Positions 1 through 7,044 of a stretch of DNA of 11,955 bases are shown here, in pieces (position 1 is the stretch's first letter; every line of letters begins with the position of its first letter). Both the position numbers and the translations under genes were made by a program. The notes under the pieces are model-generated. The model saw only the letters and a list, made by a program, of their open reading frames with translations. It was not told the DNA's origin and ran no database searches. The stretch is from Terfezia claveryi (taxonomy: Eukaryota; Ascomycota; Pezizomycetes; Pezizales; Pezizaceae): NCBI GenBank assembly GCA_015179025.1, contig WHUX01000752.1, positions 1 through 11,955 of the forward strand, written 5' to 3'.

Positions 1-614
1 ACTTATATATATATATGCGAGAAACTCATGCTTTTGGAGATATATATATATAAATGCGAGTAACTCGTGCTTTGGAGATATACATATATATTTTATATAT
101 GCGAGAAACTCGTTGTTTTGGAGACTTATATATATATATACAAGAAACTCATGCTTTTGGAGATATATATATATATATGTGAGAAACTCATGCTTTTGGA
201 GATATATATATATATATGAGAGAAACTCGTGCTTTGGAGACTTATATATATATATGCGAGAAACTCATGCTTTTGGAGATATATATATATAAATGCGAGT
301 AACTCGTGCTTTGGAGATATACATATATATATATGCGAGAAACTCGTTGTTTTGGAGACTTATATATATATATACAAGAAACTCATGCTTTTGGAGATAT
401 ATATATATATATGTGAGAAACTCGTGCTTTGGAGATATATATATATATATGCGAGAAACTCGTGCTTTTGGAGATATATAGAGAAATGCATGCATTCGCG
501 GGCATATATATATATATATGTGAGAAACTCGTACTTTTGGAGACATAGAGAAATGCATGCATTTGCGGGCAAGACTAATATATATGTATAGGCGAGAAAC
601 TTATGCATTGGCAG
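1..614 (+). repeat. TA-rich minisatellite array, forward orientation
   Basis: Monomers of roughly 34-45 bp each contain a core GCGAGAAACTC[G/A]TGC followed by TTT(T)GGAGA, separated by runs of alternating TA. Cores start near 17, 56, 101, 141, 179, 218, 256, 295, 335, 375, 413 and 451. There is a second level of order: the variant monomers at 17, 56, 101, 141 and 179 recur in the same order at 256, 295, 335, 375 and 413 (shift 239, then 234 bp), so a block of about six monomers was itself duplicated. At 484 and 551 a different monomer appears, holding AAATGCATGCATT[C/T] followed by GCGGGC. The last degenerate core is at 591-614. The long open frames on both strands here read repetitive Tyr-Ile and Arg-Asn-Ser-Cys peptides and follow from the repeat period; I do not call them genes. 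Confidence 0.95.
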
Positions 615-644
615 CCTCTAAATCTACATGGAATCAATCTATAA

Positions 645-1017
645 CCCTCAAAAGCACGAGATTCTCACATATATACTAATGAGCATCAAAAGCACGTTTC
701 TCGTATATATATATATAAGTCTCCAAAAGCATGAGTTTCTCACATATATATATATATATATCTCCAAAAGTATGAGTTTCTCGCATATATATATATAAGT
801 CTCCAAAGCACGAGTTTCTCGCATATATATATATATATCTCCAAAAGCATGAGTTTCTCGCATATATATATATAAGTCTCCAAAGTACGAGTTTCTCGCA
901 TATATATATATATATCTCCAAAAGCATGAGTTTCTTGCATATATATATATATATCTCCAAAAGCATGAGTTTCTTGCATATATATATATAAGTCTCCAAA
1001 AGCATGAGTTTCTCGCA
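645..1017 (-). repeat. TA-rich minisatellite array, inverted orientation
   Basis: This is the same monomer family as 1-614 but reversed: cores read TCTCCAAAAGCATGAG followed by TTTCTCGC, starting near 645, 684, 720, 761, 800, 839, 876, 915, 953 and 992. The variant types match the left arm (CTCATG and CTCGTG forms, GCGAG, GTGAG and CAAGA forms). The array ends sharply at about 1017, where unique sequence starts. The switch of orientation is within the unique-looking 30 bp at 615-644. Confidence 0.95.
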
Positions 1018-1315
1018 TACACAAGTCCATATGAACAAGCCCGCCATCAGTGCTCCTATTACCCACTTTGGTAAACCCACGGCTGGCGGGCCTATGTAGC
1101 CTGAAACATGCATGTGCTGATCTGTCACACCAGCGTGCGCAAATCTGCCTTTCGACCAATCAACACATATTTCCCGGCCGCGTCAACCGACATATATTTT
1201 CAGGGCTGCGCGAACCAACAGAACACGAGAGCACGTGCACCCCCTCTTTTCAAAGGTATGACACATAACGCAGCCAGCCAGTAGTCGGCGGAAGGTCAAG
1301 CAGGCAGCGCTGAGG
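1018..1315. other. Unique GC-richer spacer, no gene seen
   Basis: The base composition changes sharply from TA-rich repeat to mixed, GC-richer sequence. Only short open frames are present and none resembles a known protein. I see no RNA gene. The last bases (GAGGTTAG followed by GACTCC) already resemble the 3' end of the intron-like unit in the next array. Confidence 0.6.
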
Positions 1316-2376
1316 TTAGGACTCCCCCAGTGCACTCTCGAGATATCCCCCATCTATATGCGCAGACATAGCTAGGTGCGTGAACTCGCCAGACAACCTG
1401 CGGACTCTATGTGAAGGCCTAGCTAATTGCTCTTAGGACGCCCAAAGCGCAGTTGCGAGATATCCCCAATCTATGTGCACAGAGAAGGCATAGCTAGGTA
1501 CTGAACTCGCCAGAAACCAGCGGACTCTATGTGAAGGCATTGCTAATTTCTCTTAGAACGCCCAAAGTGCAGTTGCGAGATATCCCCAATCTATATGCGC
1601 AGACACAGGCATAGCTAGGTACGTGAACTTGCCAGAAACCAGCGGACTCTATGTGAAGGCATTGCTAATTGCTCTTAGGACACCCAAAGTGCAGTTGCGA
1701 GATATCCCCAATCTATATGCGCAGACACAGGCATAGCTAGGTACGTGAACTTGCCAGAAACCAGCGGACTCTATGTGAAGGCATTGCTAATTGCTCTTAG
1801 GACGCCCAAAGTGCAGTTGCGAGATATCCCCAATCTATGTGCGCAGACACAGGCATAGCTAGGTACGTGAACTCGCCAGAAAACCAGCGGACTCCATGTG
1901 AGGGTATTGCTAATTTCTCTTAGGACTCCGCCGAGATATCCCCTATCAATATTCACAGACATAGCTAGGTATGTGAACTCGCTAGAAAACCAGCGGACTC
2001 TATATGGGGGCATTGCTAATTGCTCTTAGGACTCCGCAAGTGCCCTCCTGAGGTATCCCCTATCAATTACAGACATAGCTAGGTTAGTGAACTCGCCAGA
2101 AAACCGGCGGACTCCATGTGAGGGCATTGCTAATTGCTCTAGGACTCCGCAAGTACACTCCCGAGATATCCCCTATCAATTACAGAGAGAGCTAGGTATG
2201 TGAACTCACGAGATAACCAGCGGACTCTATGTGGAGGCATTGCTAATTGCTCTTAGGACTCCGCAAGTGCACTCCCGAGATATCCCCTATCAATATACAA
2301 GACATAGCTAGGTACGTGGACTCGCCAGCAAATCCGTGGACTTCGTGGACTGCCTAGCTAATTGCTCTACTACTAG
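1316..2376 (+). repeat. 112-122 bp minisatellite with intron-like units, array A
   Basis: About nine tandem units carry GAG[A/G]TATCCCC at 1340, 1457, 1577, 1699, 1821, 1933, 2050, 2163 and 2277 (spacings 112-122 bp). Each unit splits into two parts. One is a 45-62 nt 'exon-like' part starting GAC or AAC and ending AGCTAG. The other is a 59-65 nt 'intron-like' part starting GTGCGT, GTACGT, GTATGT or GTTAGT (GTACTG in one unit), containing GCTAATT near its end and closing with CTCTTAG or a close variant. Intron-like parts span 1376-1436, 1498-1556, 1619-1678, 1741-1800, 1863-1923, 1969-2029, 2083-2142, 2196-2256 and 2312-2376. These features match fungal 5' splice site, branch site and 3' splice site consensus on the plus strand. 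Length variation lies mainly in the exon-like part. Joining the exon-like parts gives stops in all frames I tried, so any spliced product would be non-coding. Whether it is transcribed is unknown. Confidence 0.9.
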
Positions 2377-2890
2377 GGGTTGCTCGTGGCAGTAGATAAC
2401 TACATCAGCGAGGGCGTTACTACTTTGAGACTGCTGAGGTCTGGGAAGGCTGGATTGTGGAGGCATATGTGCAGACAGAGTCCTAGTGGGATCTATGATG
2501 GAATGGTTCGGGGAAGTACAAATATGGCTCATCAGTGTATATAGAAGCTCAAGTTCACCTAGTACATGCAATGTATTGCTTATACCTGGCTGCCTTTGCC
2601 TGACTGCCCCTCTCTGCCTGGCTGCGTTTGCCTGGTGCTATTACCATTATTCTCCGTGTGCGCCAAGTAGAGTGAAATATTGTCTGTCAGGTAGTTGTGC
2701 CAGGGCGCACACCTGCGTTACCGAGGATACTGTGCTCTTGTAGCACCTGGACGTTGCATGACATGGATTGGCGCCTGGGGGCAGAAACAGTATACAGCTT
2801 GAGGGCGGGGACGCATAAAATAGGGCGCCAGGGCGCTGTTCCACAACACTGAACGCTAGGGCGCAAAGCCCAGGGTACAGCGTCACGGCA
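2377..2890 (+). repeat. 500 bp tail of composite repeat, copy A
   Basis: This segment is repeated at 3330-3850 in the same order (offset about 956-960 bp), including GGGTTGCT[C/T]GTGGCAG near the start, ATGTATTGCTTATACCTGGC at 2571, and a GC-rich end. The end carries the heptamer AGGGCGC at 2702, 2822, 2830 and 2858. Open frames of 85-100 codons occur on both strands, but copy B conserves only patches of them (for example a shared SGSCARAHTC) with shifts in between, so I do not call a gene. I recognise no protein family or RNA. Confidence 0.85.
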
Positions 2891-3045
2891 TGGATTGCGT
2901 TAACAACTGGCCGGGGCGCGCGCTGCGAGGGAGCGGCGCCGGGCGACAACAGTCTTCCGCGCTGCGCCGTTAACTGTCAGTTTGTCTTTAGAACATCGCA
3001 GGCGTCGGGGGCCGCAAAGGCAAACTGCAATCGTTTCTGATGCAG
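2891..3045. other. GC-rich junction between composite repeat copies
   Basis: The sequence is strongly GC- and CpG-rich (GGCCGGGGCGCGCGC near 2911) and then grades into the second array. It ends TTTCTGATGCAG directly before GTATGT, which again looks like an exon end before a 5' splice site. No gene is recognised. Confidence 0.6.
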
Positions 3046-3329
3046 GTATGTGAACTCACCAGAAAACCAGCGGACTCCATGTGAGGGCATTGCTAATTTC
3101 TCTTAGGACTCCGCAGAGATATCCCCTATCAATATGCGCAGATACAGGCATAGCCAGGTATGTGAACTCACCAAAAAACTAGCGGACTCTATGTGAGGGC
3201 ATTACTAATTTCTCTTAGGACTCCGCAGAGATATCCCCTATCAATATGCACAGACATAGCTAGGTGTGTGAACTCGCCAGAAAACTAGTGGACTCTATGT
3301 GGAGGCATTACTAATTGGTCTACTACTAG
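3046..3329 (+). repeat. Intron-like minisatellite, array B
   Basis: These are two and a half units of the same minisatellite as 1316-2376. Intron-like parts span 3046-3106 (GTATGT start), 3158-3218 (GTATGT start) and 3264-3329 (GTGTGT start). Branch-like [G/A]CTAATT precedes TCTCTTAG in the first two. GAGATATCCCC lies at 3116 and 3228 (112 bp apart). As in array A, the final intron-like part carries the extended ending CTACTACTAG just before the tail, so the array plus its tail was duplicated as one block. Confidence 0.9.
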
Positions 3330-3850
3330 GGGTTGCTTGTGGCAGTGGATAACTACATCAGCGAGGGTGGTTACTTCTTTGGAGACTGCTAAGGTCTGGG
3401 AATGGCTGGATTATGGGAGGCATATGCGTAGGACAGAGTCCTAGTAGGATCTATGATGGAATGGTTTAGTGGAAGTACAAATATGGCTCATCAGTATATA
3501 TAGAAGCTCAAGTTCACATAGTGCATGCAATGTATTGCTTATACCTGGCTGCCCTTCCCTGACTACCCCTCTCTGCCTGGCTGCGTTAGCCTGGCTGCTA
3601 TTACTATTATTCTCCATATGCGCCAAGTAGAGTGGACATGTTGCCTGTCAGGTAGTTGTGCCAGGGCGCACACCTGCGTTACAGAGGCATACTGCACTCT
3701 TGTAGCACCTGGACGTTGCAGGACAATGGATTGGCGCCTGGGGGCAGAAACAGTATATGGCTTGAGGGCACGGATGCATAAGTTAGGGTGCCAGGGCGCT
3801 GTTACACAATACAGAACCCTAGGGCGCCAACCTCCTGAGTACAACGTCAG
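3330..3850 (+). repeat. 500 bp tail of composite repeat, copy B
   Basis: This is a copy of 2377-2890 differing by scattered substitutions and small indels. AGGGCGC occurs at 3663, 3793, 3821 and 3849, with AGGGTGC at 3785 matching the AGGGCGC at 2822 of copy A (a C-to-T change at CpG). A further AGGGCGC lies just beyond at 3878. Open frames here (up to 136 codons) lack recognisable domains and are not conserved across the two copies over their length. Confidence 0.85.
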
Positions 3851-4050
3851 GGCGCGAATCCTCAACAGGTGGTCGTCAGGGCGCATGGGGCGACCAGGCG
3901 TCCAAGGGGTTGGTATGGTCCGTCAGGAGGCCTAGAGGGGCGTTGAAACGAGGAAAAATCTTTCCTAATGTGGTTATCCCTTATCTCATTGTTTTCAGAA
4001 AGTCTAAATTGTCGGGCTTAGTAGTCGGCCTTGGCAACTATGGTTTTCCT
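3851..4050. other. Spacer between composite repeat and foldback element
   Basis: GC-rich, CpG-containing sequence gives way at about 3940 to AT-rich sequence. A short hairpin-capable stretch (GGAAA, four bases, TTTCC) lies near 3951-3965. No gene or RNA is recognised. A 60-codon open frame at 3910-4092 crosses the arm boundary and has no family resemblance. Confidence 0.5.
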
Positions 4051-4051
4051 G

Positions 4052-4059
4052 TATATATA
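4052..4059 (-). promoter_or_regulatory. TATA box facing outward at left arm end
   Basis: This is the inverted counterpart of the TATA box at 5958-5965, pointing toward lower coordinates. The pyrimidine-rich initiator seen on the right is absent here, because the two sides diverge immediately outside the arm. Confidence 0.3.
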
Positions 4060-4689
4060 CACCTCAGGCATGAGACTTGGCACAACCACTAAAGTACTGG
4101 GAACGGTCTAATCCCTAGTCTAATGGTACTGACAGCTGGGATCCCCGAGTTATCACCTGACTTCAATTACAAATCAACTAAGCCTGTGGGTAGAAATGCC
4201 CCCCACATTAGTCTCCCCCCGCATAACCAGACTATCCTCCGCACTCACATAACACGGGTTTATTGACTACACGGCTAAGACTTTGAATTATGATAGTCCG
4301 AACATAGTCTTATGCTTCGAACATAGTCCTTATTCAGCCCTTTCAGGCTTAGATGAACGGGTTTCCCAGTAAATGAATAAGTGTGTTGAGCGCTACTTGA
4401 TCAGACTCAAATAAACAAGTCCTCCGATAAATCAATATATGTGTTAAGCACTACTTGATCAGCTATACAGACCAGTACTCGCTAACTCGCTAGCCATGTT
4501 CAGTGTGCTCATTACTATTAAACCAGTTGAGTATTGATTAGAATTTTCAGAAGTTACCCTGAACTCTCCAATACTGTTCAATACTGTTGTCTATGTTAAG
4601 CTACATCGAAATGCTAAATACTCTAATCATGGTTAGTAGTGTTGAACAGTTTGAATACTGATTAGCTACTAGAAATGGCAAAGATAAAA

Positions 4690-5336
4690 CAGTGCAAGCC
4701 TGATGGAGGTGGGAGGTACTCGCGTTATTAAAGCTCAGGTGTTATGTTGCAATTTGATTGATTGGAGGCCTACTAATATATATAAGATGATCAGTTGGTA
4801 CTCGCCAGACTAATCATTAGTCTAGTTAGTAATCAGTGTTACAAAAATTACTGTTTTAGGAAATCGTACGTGTACCTTTAAATGAACATTCCAATATGTA
4901 CAGACTTTATCCTTTGTAATATATATATTATGATATTATAGGAATACATACATTCGCTACTAGTATAATTAGTAGAAGTTTATACATTTGAAGCTGATAG
5001 ATATTGTATAGAATTCACGTATCAGGCCCATCATATATATTCGGAACCTATGTACTCGCGGCCTATATATACTATAGGAATCCAAGTGCCAGAGCCAGAG
5101 CCTGGAATATATACATAAGCCGAGTCTGATCAGGACTAAATAATCAAATTATGACAACAATAGAACTCAATTATATGGAACAGGCTTATCTCTGGAATCG
5201 CAAATTTTCTTTGTAGTGTATTGAATAGGCTGATACTGATGAATCTAGTATAAATATCAGGATTAGCGTAGTTGGAAGATATATTCTTTGATACATATAA
5301 CAGCCTGAGTTCAATTCCTTATGGAGAAATTATTTT
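4690..5336. other. Non-coding spacer of the foldback element
   Basis: This AT-rich spacer between the inverted arms has no open frame of useful length. It contains several short hairpins: GACTAA, three bases, TTAGTC near 4810; CTACTA, seven bases, TAGTAG near 4958; and CCTATA, five bases, TATAGG at 5062-5078. The right end holds the tRNA-like segment described separately. Confidence 0.6.
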
Positions 5337-5339
5337 TTT
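5257..5339 (+). pseudogene. tRNA-like segment with A box, B box and T-run
   Basis: TAGCGTAGTTGG at 5264-5275 fits the Pol III A-box consensus. AGTTCAATTCC at 5308-5318 fits the B box with changes at two positions. The 44 nt between their starts is what an intron-less tRNA requires, and numbering from 5257 puts T at 33, A at 37 and TTCAA at 54-58. A seven-T terminator follows at 5333-5339. The acceptor, D and anticodon stems do not pair, so it cannot be a working tRNA. It could be a decayed tRNA, the head of a short interspersed element, or chance. It abuts the inner edge of the right arm. Confidence 0.3.
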
Positions 5340-5957
5340 ATCTTTGCCATTTTAAACTAATCAGTATTCAAACTGTTCAACACTACTAACCGTGATTAGA
5401 GTATTTAGCATTTTGACATAGCTTAACGTAGTCAATACTATTGAACAGTATTGGAGAGTTCAGGGTAATTTTTGAAAATTCTAATCAATACTCAACTGGT
5501 TTAATAGTGATGAGCACACTGAACATGGCTAGTGAGTTAGCGAGTACTGGTCTGTATAGCTGATCAAGTAGTGCTTAACACATGTATTACTTAACACATG
5601 TATTGATTTATCGGAGGACTTGTTTATTTGAGTCTGATCAAGTAGCACTCAATACACTTATTCATTTACTGGGAAACCCGTTCATCTGAGCCTGAAAGGG
5701 CTGAATAAGGACTATGTTCGGAGCACGAGACTATGTTCGGACTATCATAATTCAAAGTCTTAGCCATGTAGTCAATAAACCCATGTTATGTAAGTGCGGA
5801 GAGTAGTCTGGTTATGCGGGGGGCATTTCTACCCACAGGCTTAGTTGATTTGAAGTCAGGTGATAACCCGGGGATCCCAGACTGTCAGTACCATTAGACT
5901 GGGGATTGGACCGTTCCCAGTACTTTAGTGGTTGTGCTAAGTCTCATGCCTGAGGTG

Positions 5958-5965
5958 TATATATA
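5958..5965 (+). promoter_or_regulatory. TATA box facing outward at right arm end
   Basis: TATATATA is followed by CCTCCCTTCTCC and a pyrimidine-rich stretch (CCCTTCACTC), a typical core promoter layout for fungal genes and LTRs. The next ATG is at 6013. The mirror copy at the outer end of the left arm (4052-4059) faces the other way. Activity is inferred. Confidence 0.4.
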
Positions 5966-6012
5966 CCTCCCTTCTCCACGCATTTTCCCTTCACTCTATA
6001 TCCCAGCACATT

Positions 6013-6190
6013 ATGGCGAGTATTAGAGTGAGTATGAGAGTGAGTATTGGAGCGAGTATTAGGGCAAGTGTTAGAGCGAGTATTGGAGAAGGTATTAGAG
6101 GGAGAATTGGAGCGAGTATTAGAGCGAGTATTAGAGCGAGTATTGGAGCGAGTATTAGAGCAAGTGTTAGAGCAAGTGTTAGAGCGATTG
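6013..6190 (+). repeat. 12-bp tandem repeat GCGAGTATTAGA
   Basis: About fifteen units of GCGAGTATT[A/G]GA are present. Variants are mainly GTGAG and GCAAG in place of GCGAG, that is, transitions at the CpG. A stray unit GTATTAGAGCG recurs at 6323-6333, outside the array. Confidence 0.9.
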
Positions 6191-6255
6191 AAGCAGTGAG
6201 TGCTTGTTCTATATATATATCTATTACTCAATACTTCTGTGTATATAATTATTAG
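6013..6255 (+). CDS. Small repetitive open frame, 80 codons, unproven
   Basis: The ATG at 6013 has A at -3 and G at +4 and sits 48 bp downstream of a TATA box. The frame runs through a 12-bp repeat, so residues about 1-58 are tetrapeptides of the type Ala-Ser-Ile-Arg, with Arg sometimes Gly and Ile sometimes Val. A C-terminal tail rich in Ser, Ile, Tyr and Cys follows, and the stop is TAG at 6253-6255. Ala/Ile and Ser/Arg alternate, which in an extended strand would give one hydrophobic and one polar-basic face. I recognise no family. Against a real gene: a 12-bp repeat stays open in any frame that lacks a stop, and the opposite strand is open over 112 codons too. It may be just a repeat inside an LTR leader. 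Confidence 0.25.
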   Translation: MASIRVSMRVSIGASIRASVRASIGEGIRGRIGASIRASIRASIGASIRASVRASVRAIEAVSACSIYISITQYFCVYNY

Positions 6256-6431
6256 CGAATACAATGGATATTTCCGCTGCATGAATATTCAATGGCTGCA
6301 ATAGTGGCTACGCACCTGGCTGGTATTAGAGCGTCGTACATACAAGCGGGTGCATTTTAACTATAGCATTAACAATATGATGATGCCAAGGGAAGGAACT
6401 CTAATATCCAGAGATTGAAATATGCCAACCA
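6191..6431. other. Spacer, possible LTR end
   Basis: This holds the end of the small open frame and then AT-rich sequence. Near 6260-6287 the string ATAC, then CCGCTGC.TG about 12 bases on, resembles 8828-8854, which also lies downstream of a TATA box and internal tandem repeats. This hints at a shared LTR end, but I see no clear CA terminus or primer binding site. Confidence 0.35.
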
Positions 6432-6653
6432 GCGTCCAGACGGCTTTCGTTGCCCCAATGGTGTCCAGATTGTGTTGCAACTCAGCCGGGCGTCCAGATT
6501 GTATTGCAACTCAGCCGGGCGTCCAGATTGTGTTGCAACTCAGCCGGGCGTCCTGATTGTGTTGCACCGCAGCCAGCGTCTAGACGCACAGGACGCACAG
6601 GACGCACACACGCGAGCTCTCGCGTCCGGACGCTGGGCGGTGCGTCCAGACGC
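6432..6653. promoter_or_regulatory. Cluster of 12-bp GCGTC-YR-GACGC palindromes
   Basis: GCGTCTAGACGC (6576-6587) and GCGTCCGGACGC (6622-6633) are perfect palindromes. GCGTCCAGACGC (6642-6653) and GCGTCCAGACGG (6432-6443) are near-perfect. Between them lie three copies of GACGCACAG (about 6583-6609) and the hairpin ACGCGAG, CT, CTCGCGT (6610-6625). The whole is a GC-rich, CpG-rich island in AT-rich surroundings. Such spacing of palindromic sites would suit a dimeric DNA-binding protein, but no known factor is assigned. Confidence 0.4.
6463..6575 (+). repeat. 29-bp tandem repeat, about four copies
   Basis: Units start at 6463, 6492, 6521 and 6550 with GTCC[A/T]GATTGT, followed by [G/A]TTGCAACTCAGCCGGGC or close variants. 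The fourth unit is degenerate. The GCGTCCAGA at the start of the second and third units matches half of the 12-bp palindromes that flank the array. Confidence 0.9.
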
Positions 6654-6682
6654 GACTTTTTTCTTGCTAATGTTGTATAAAG

Positions 6683-6800
6683 AAGTATTAGAAACATTTG
6701 TACCACACTGCTAAGAGTGTACCTAGAGTCTATATAGATCCTAAGGTCATTCTATAAGGGCCCAAGTACCTTAGGTAGGGCTGGATGTTACCCTGTGATA
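6683..6800 (-). repeat. Truncated 3' LTR of gypsy copy 1
   Basis: In element orientation it starts TATCACAGGGTAACATCC, the counterpart of TGTCACGGGGTGACATCC in copy 2. Three G-to-A changes occur in those 18 bases. Homology with the intact LTR (10256-10713) covers only its first 118 bp. Confidence 0.75.
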
Positions 6801-6803
6801 GTG

Positions 6804-6814
6804 CCTCCCCCCTT
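6804..6814 (-). promoter_or_regulatory. Polypurine tract, gypsy copy 1
   Basis: AAGGGGGGAGG on the minus strand lies three bases before the LTR start at 6800. This is the position and composition expected of the plus-strand primer of an LTR retroelement. Copy 2 has the same tract. Confidence 0.7.
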
Positions 6815-7044
6815 AAGGTTCTTGTCTGCAAGAATCTAATTGAAAATACAATCAGAATCATTATTGCTACTAACAACAATGGATGGGGCCTGAGGACCAG
6901 TCCTAATGTACAACAGCTAGAACATAGGTGCGAACATCTCATTGCACCACTGAAACAATATGGCATAAGAAATACAGGTAAAACAAAAACGTAATGATAA
7001 TTCAAAAAACCTAATGCCTAATAATAGGAAAAAAAGAATAATCC
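6815..7044 (-). other. 3' untranslated region of gypsy copy 1
   Basis: About 230 bp lie between the pol stop (7045-7047) and the polypurine tract. The sequence is closely matched at 10728-10956. Open frames here on either strand are not conserved and are left out. Confidence 0.65.

Larger units (their letters stand above)
4051..5966. mobile_element. Foldback-like element with ~630 bp inverted arms
   Basis: The left arm 4051-4689 and right arm 5337-5966 are inverted copies of each other. Base 4051 pairs with 5966 at the outer end, and ATGGCAAAGA at 4675 pairs with 5341-5350 at the inner end. By eye most positions match, with scattered transitions and a few short indels: the left arm has an extra CCCC-containing stretch near 4204-4225, and the right arm has a tandem duplication around TTAACACATGTATT near 5576-5605. 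The spacer of about 650 bp has no open frame of note. The outer ends are GTATATATACACCTC and its complement. I found no convincing target-site duplication (TCCT outside the left end, CTCC outside the right). It may be a non-autonomous foldback or long-TIR DNA element, or two related LTR U3 regions recombined head to head. No transposase is visible. Confidence 0.75.

Noticed and set aside
1..1017. CRISPR array
   Set aside because: Spacers are simple TA runs, not unique sequence, and the context is eukaryotic.
229..1159. Long open frames rich in Tyr-Ile and Arg-Asn-Ser-Cys-Phe-Trp on both strands
   Set aside because: They follow from the satellite period and TA runs, are open on both strands and in several frames, and have no non-repeat domain.
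1771..2013. 80-codon open frame on the minus strand
   Set aside because: It lies wholly in the minisatellite, reads a repeated peptide, and opposes the intron-like strand; unit length changes would shift it.
2308..3935. Open frames of 61-136 codons in the composite tails
   Set aside because: The two tail copies do not keep the same frames over their length, and no domain is recognisable.
6415..6714. Three overlapping open frames across the 29-bp repeat
   Set aside because: 29 is not a multiple of 3, so the repeat cycles through frames; GC-rich repeats are often open by chance and no family fits.
6730..7005. 91-codon minus and 69-codon plus open frames
   Set aside because: They fall in the gypsy 3' untranslated region and are not conserved in copy 2, which has the same DNA.
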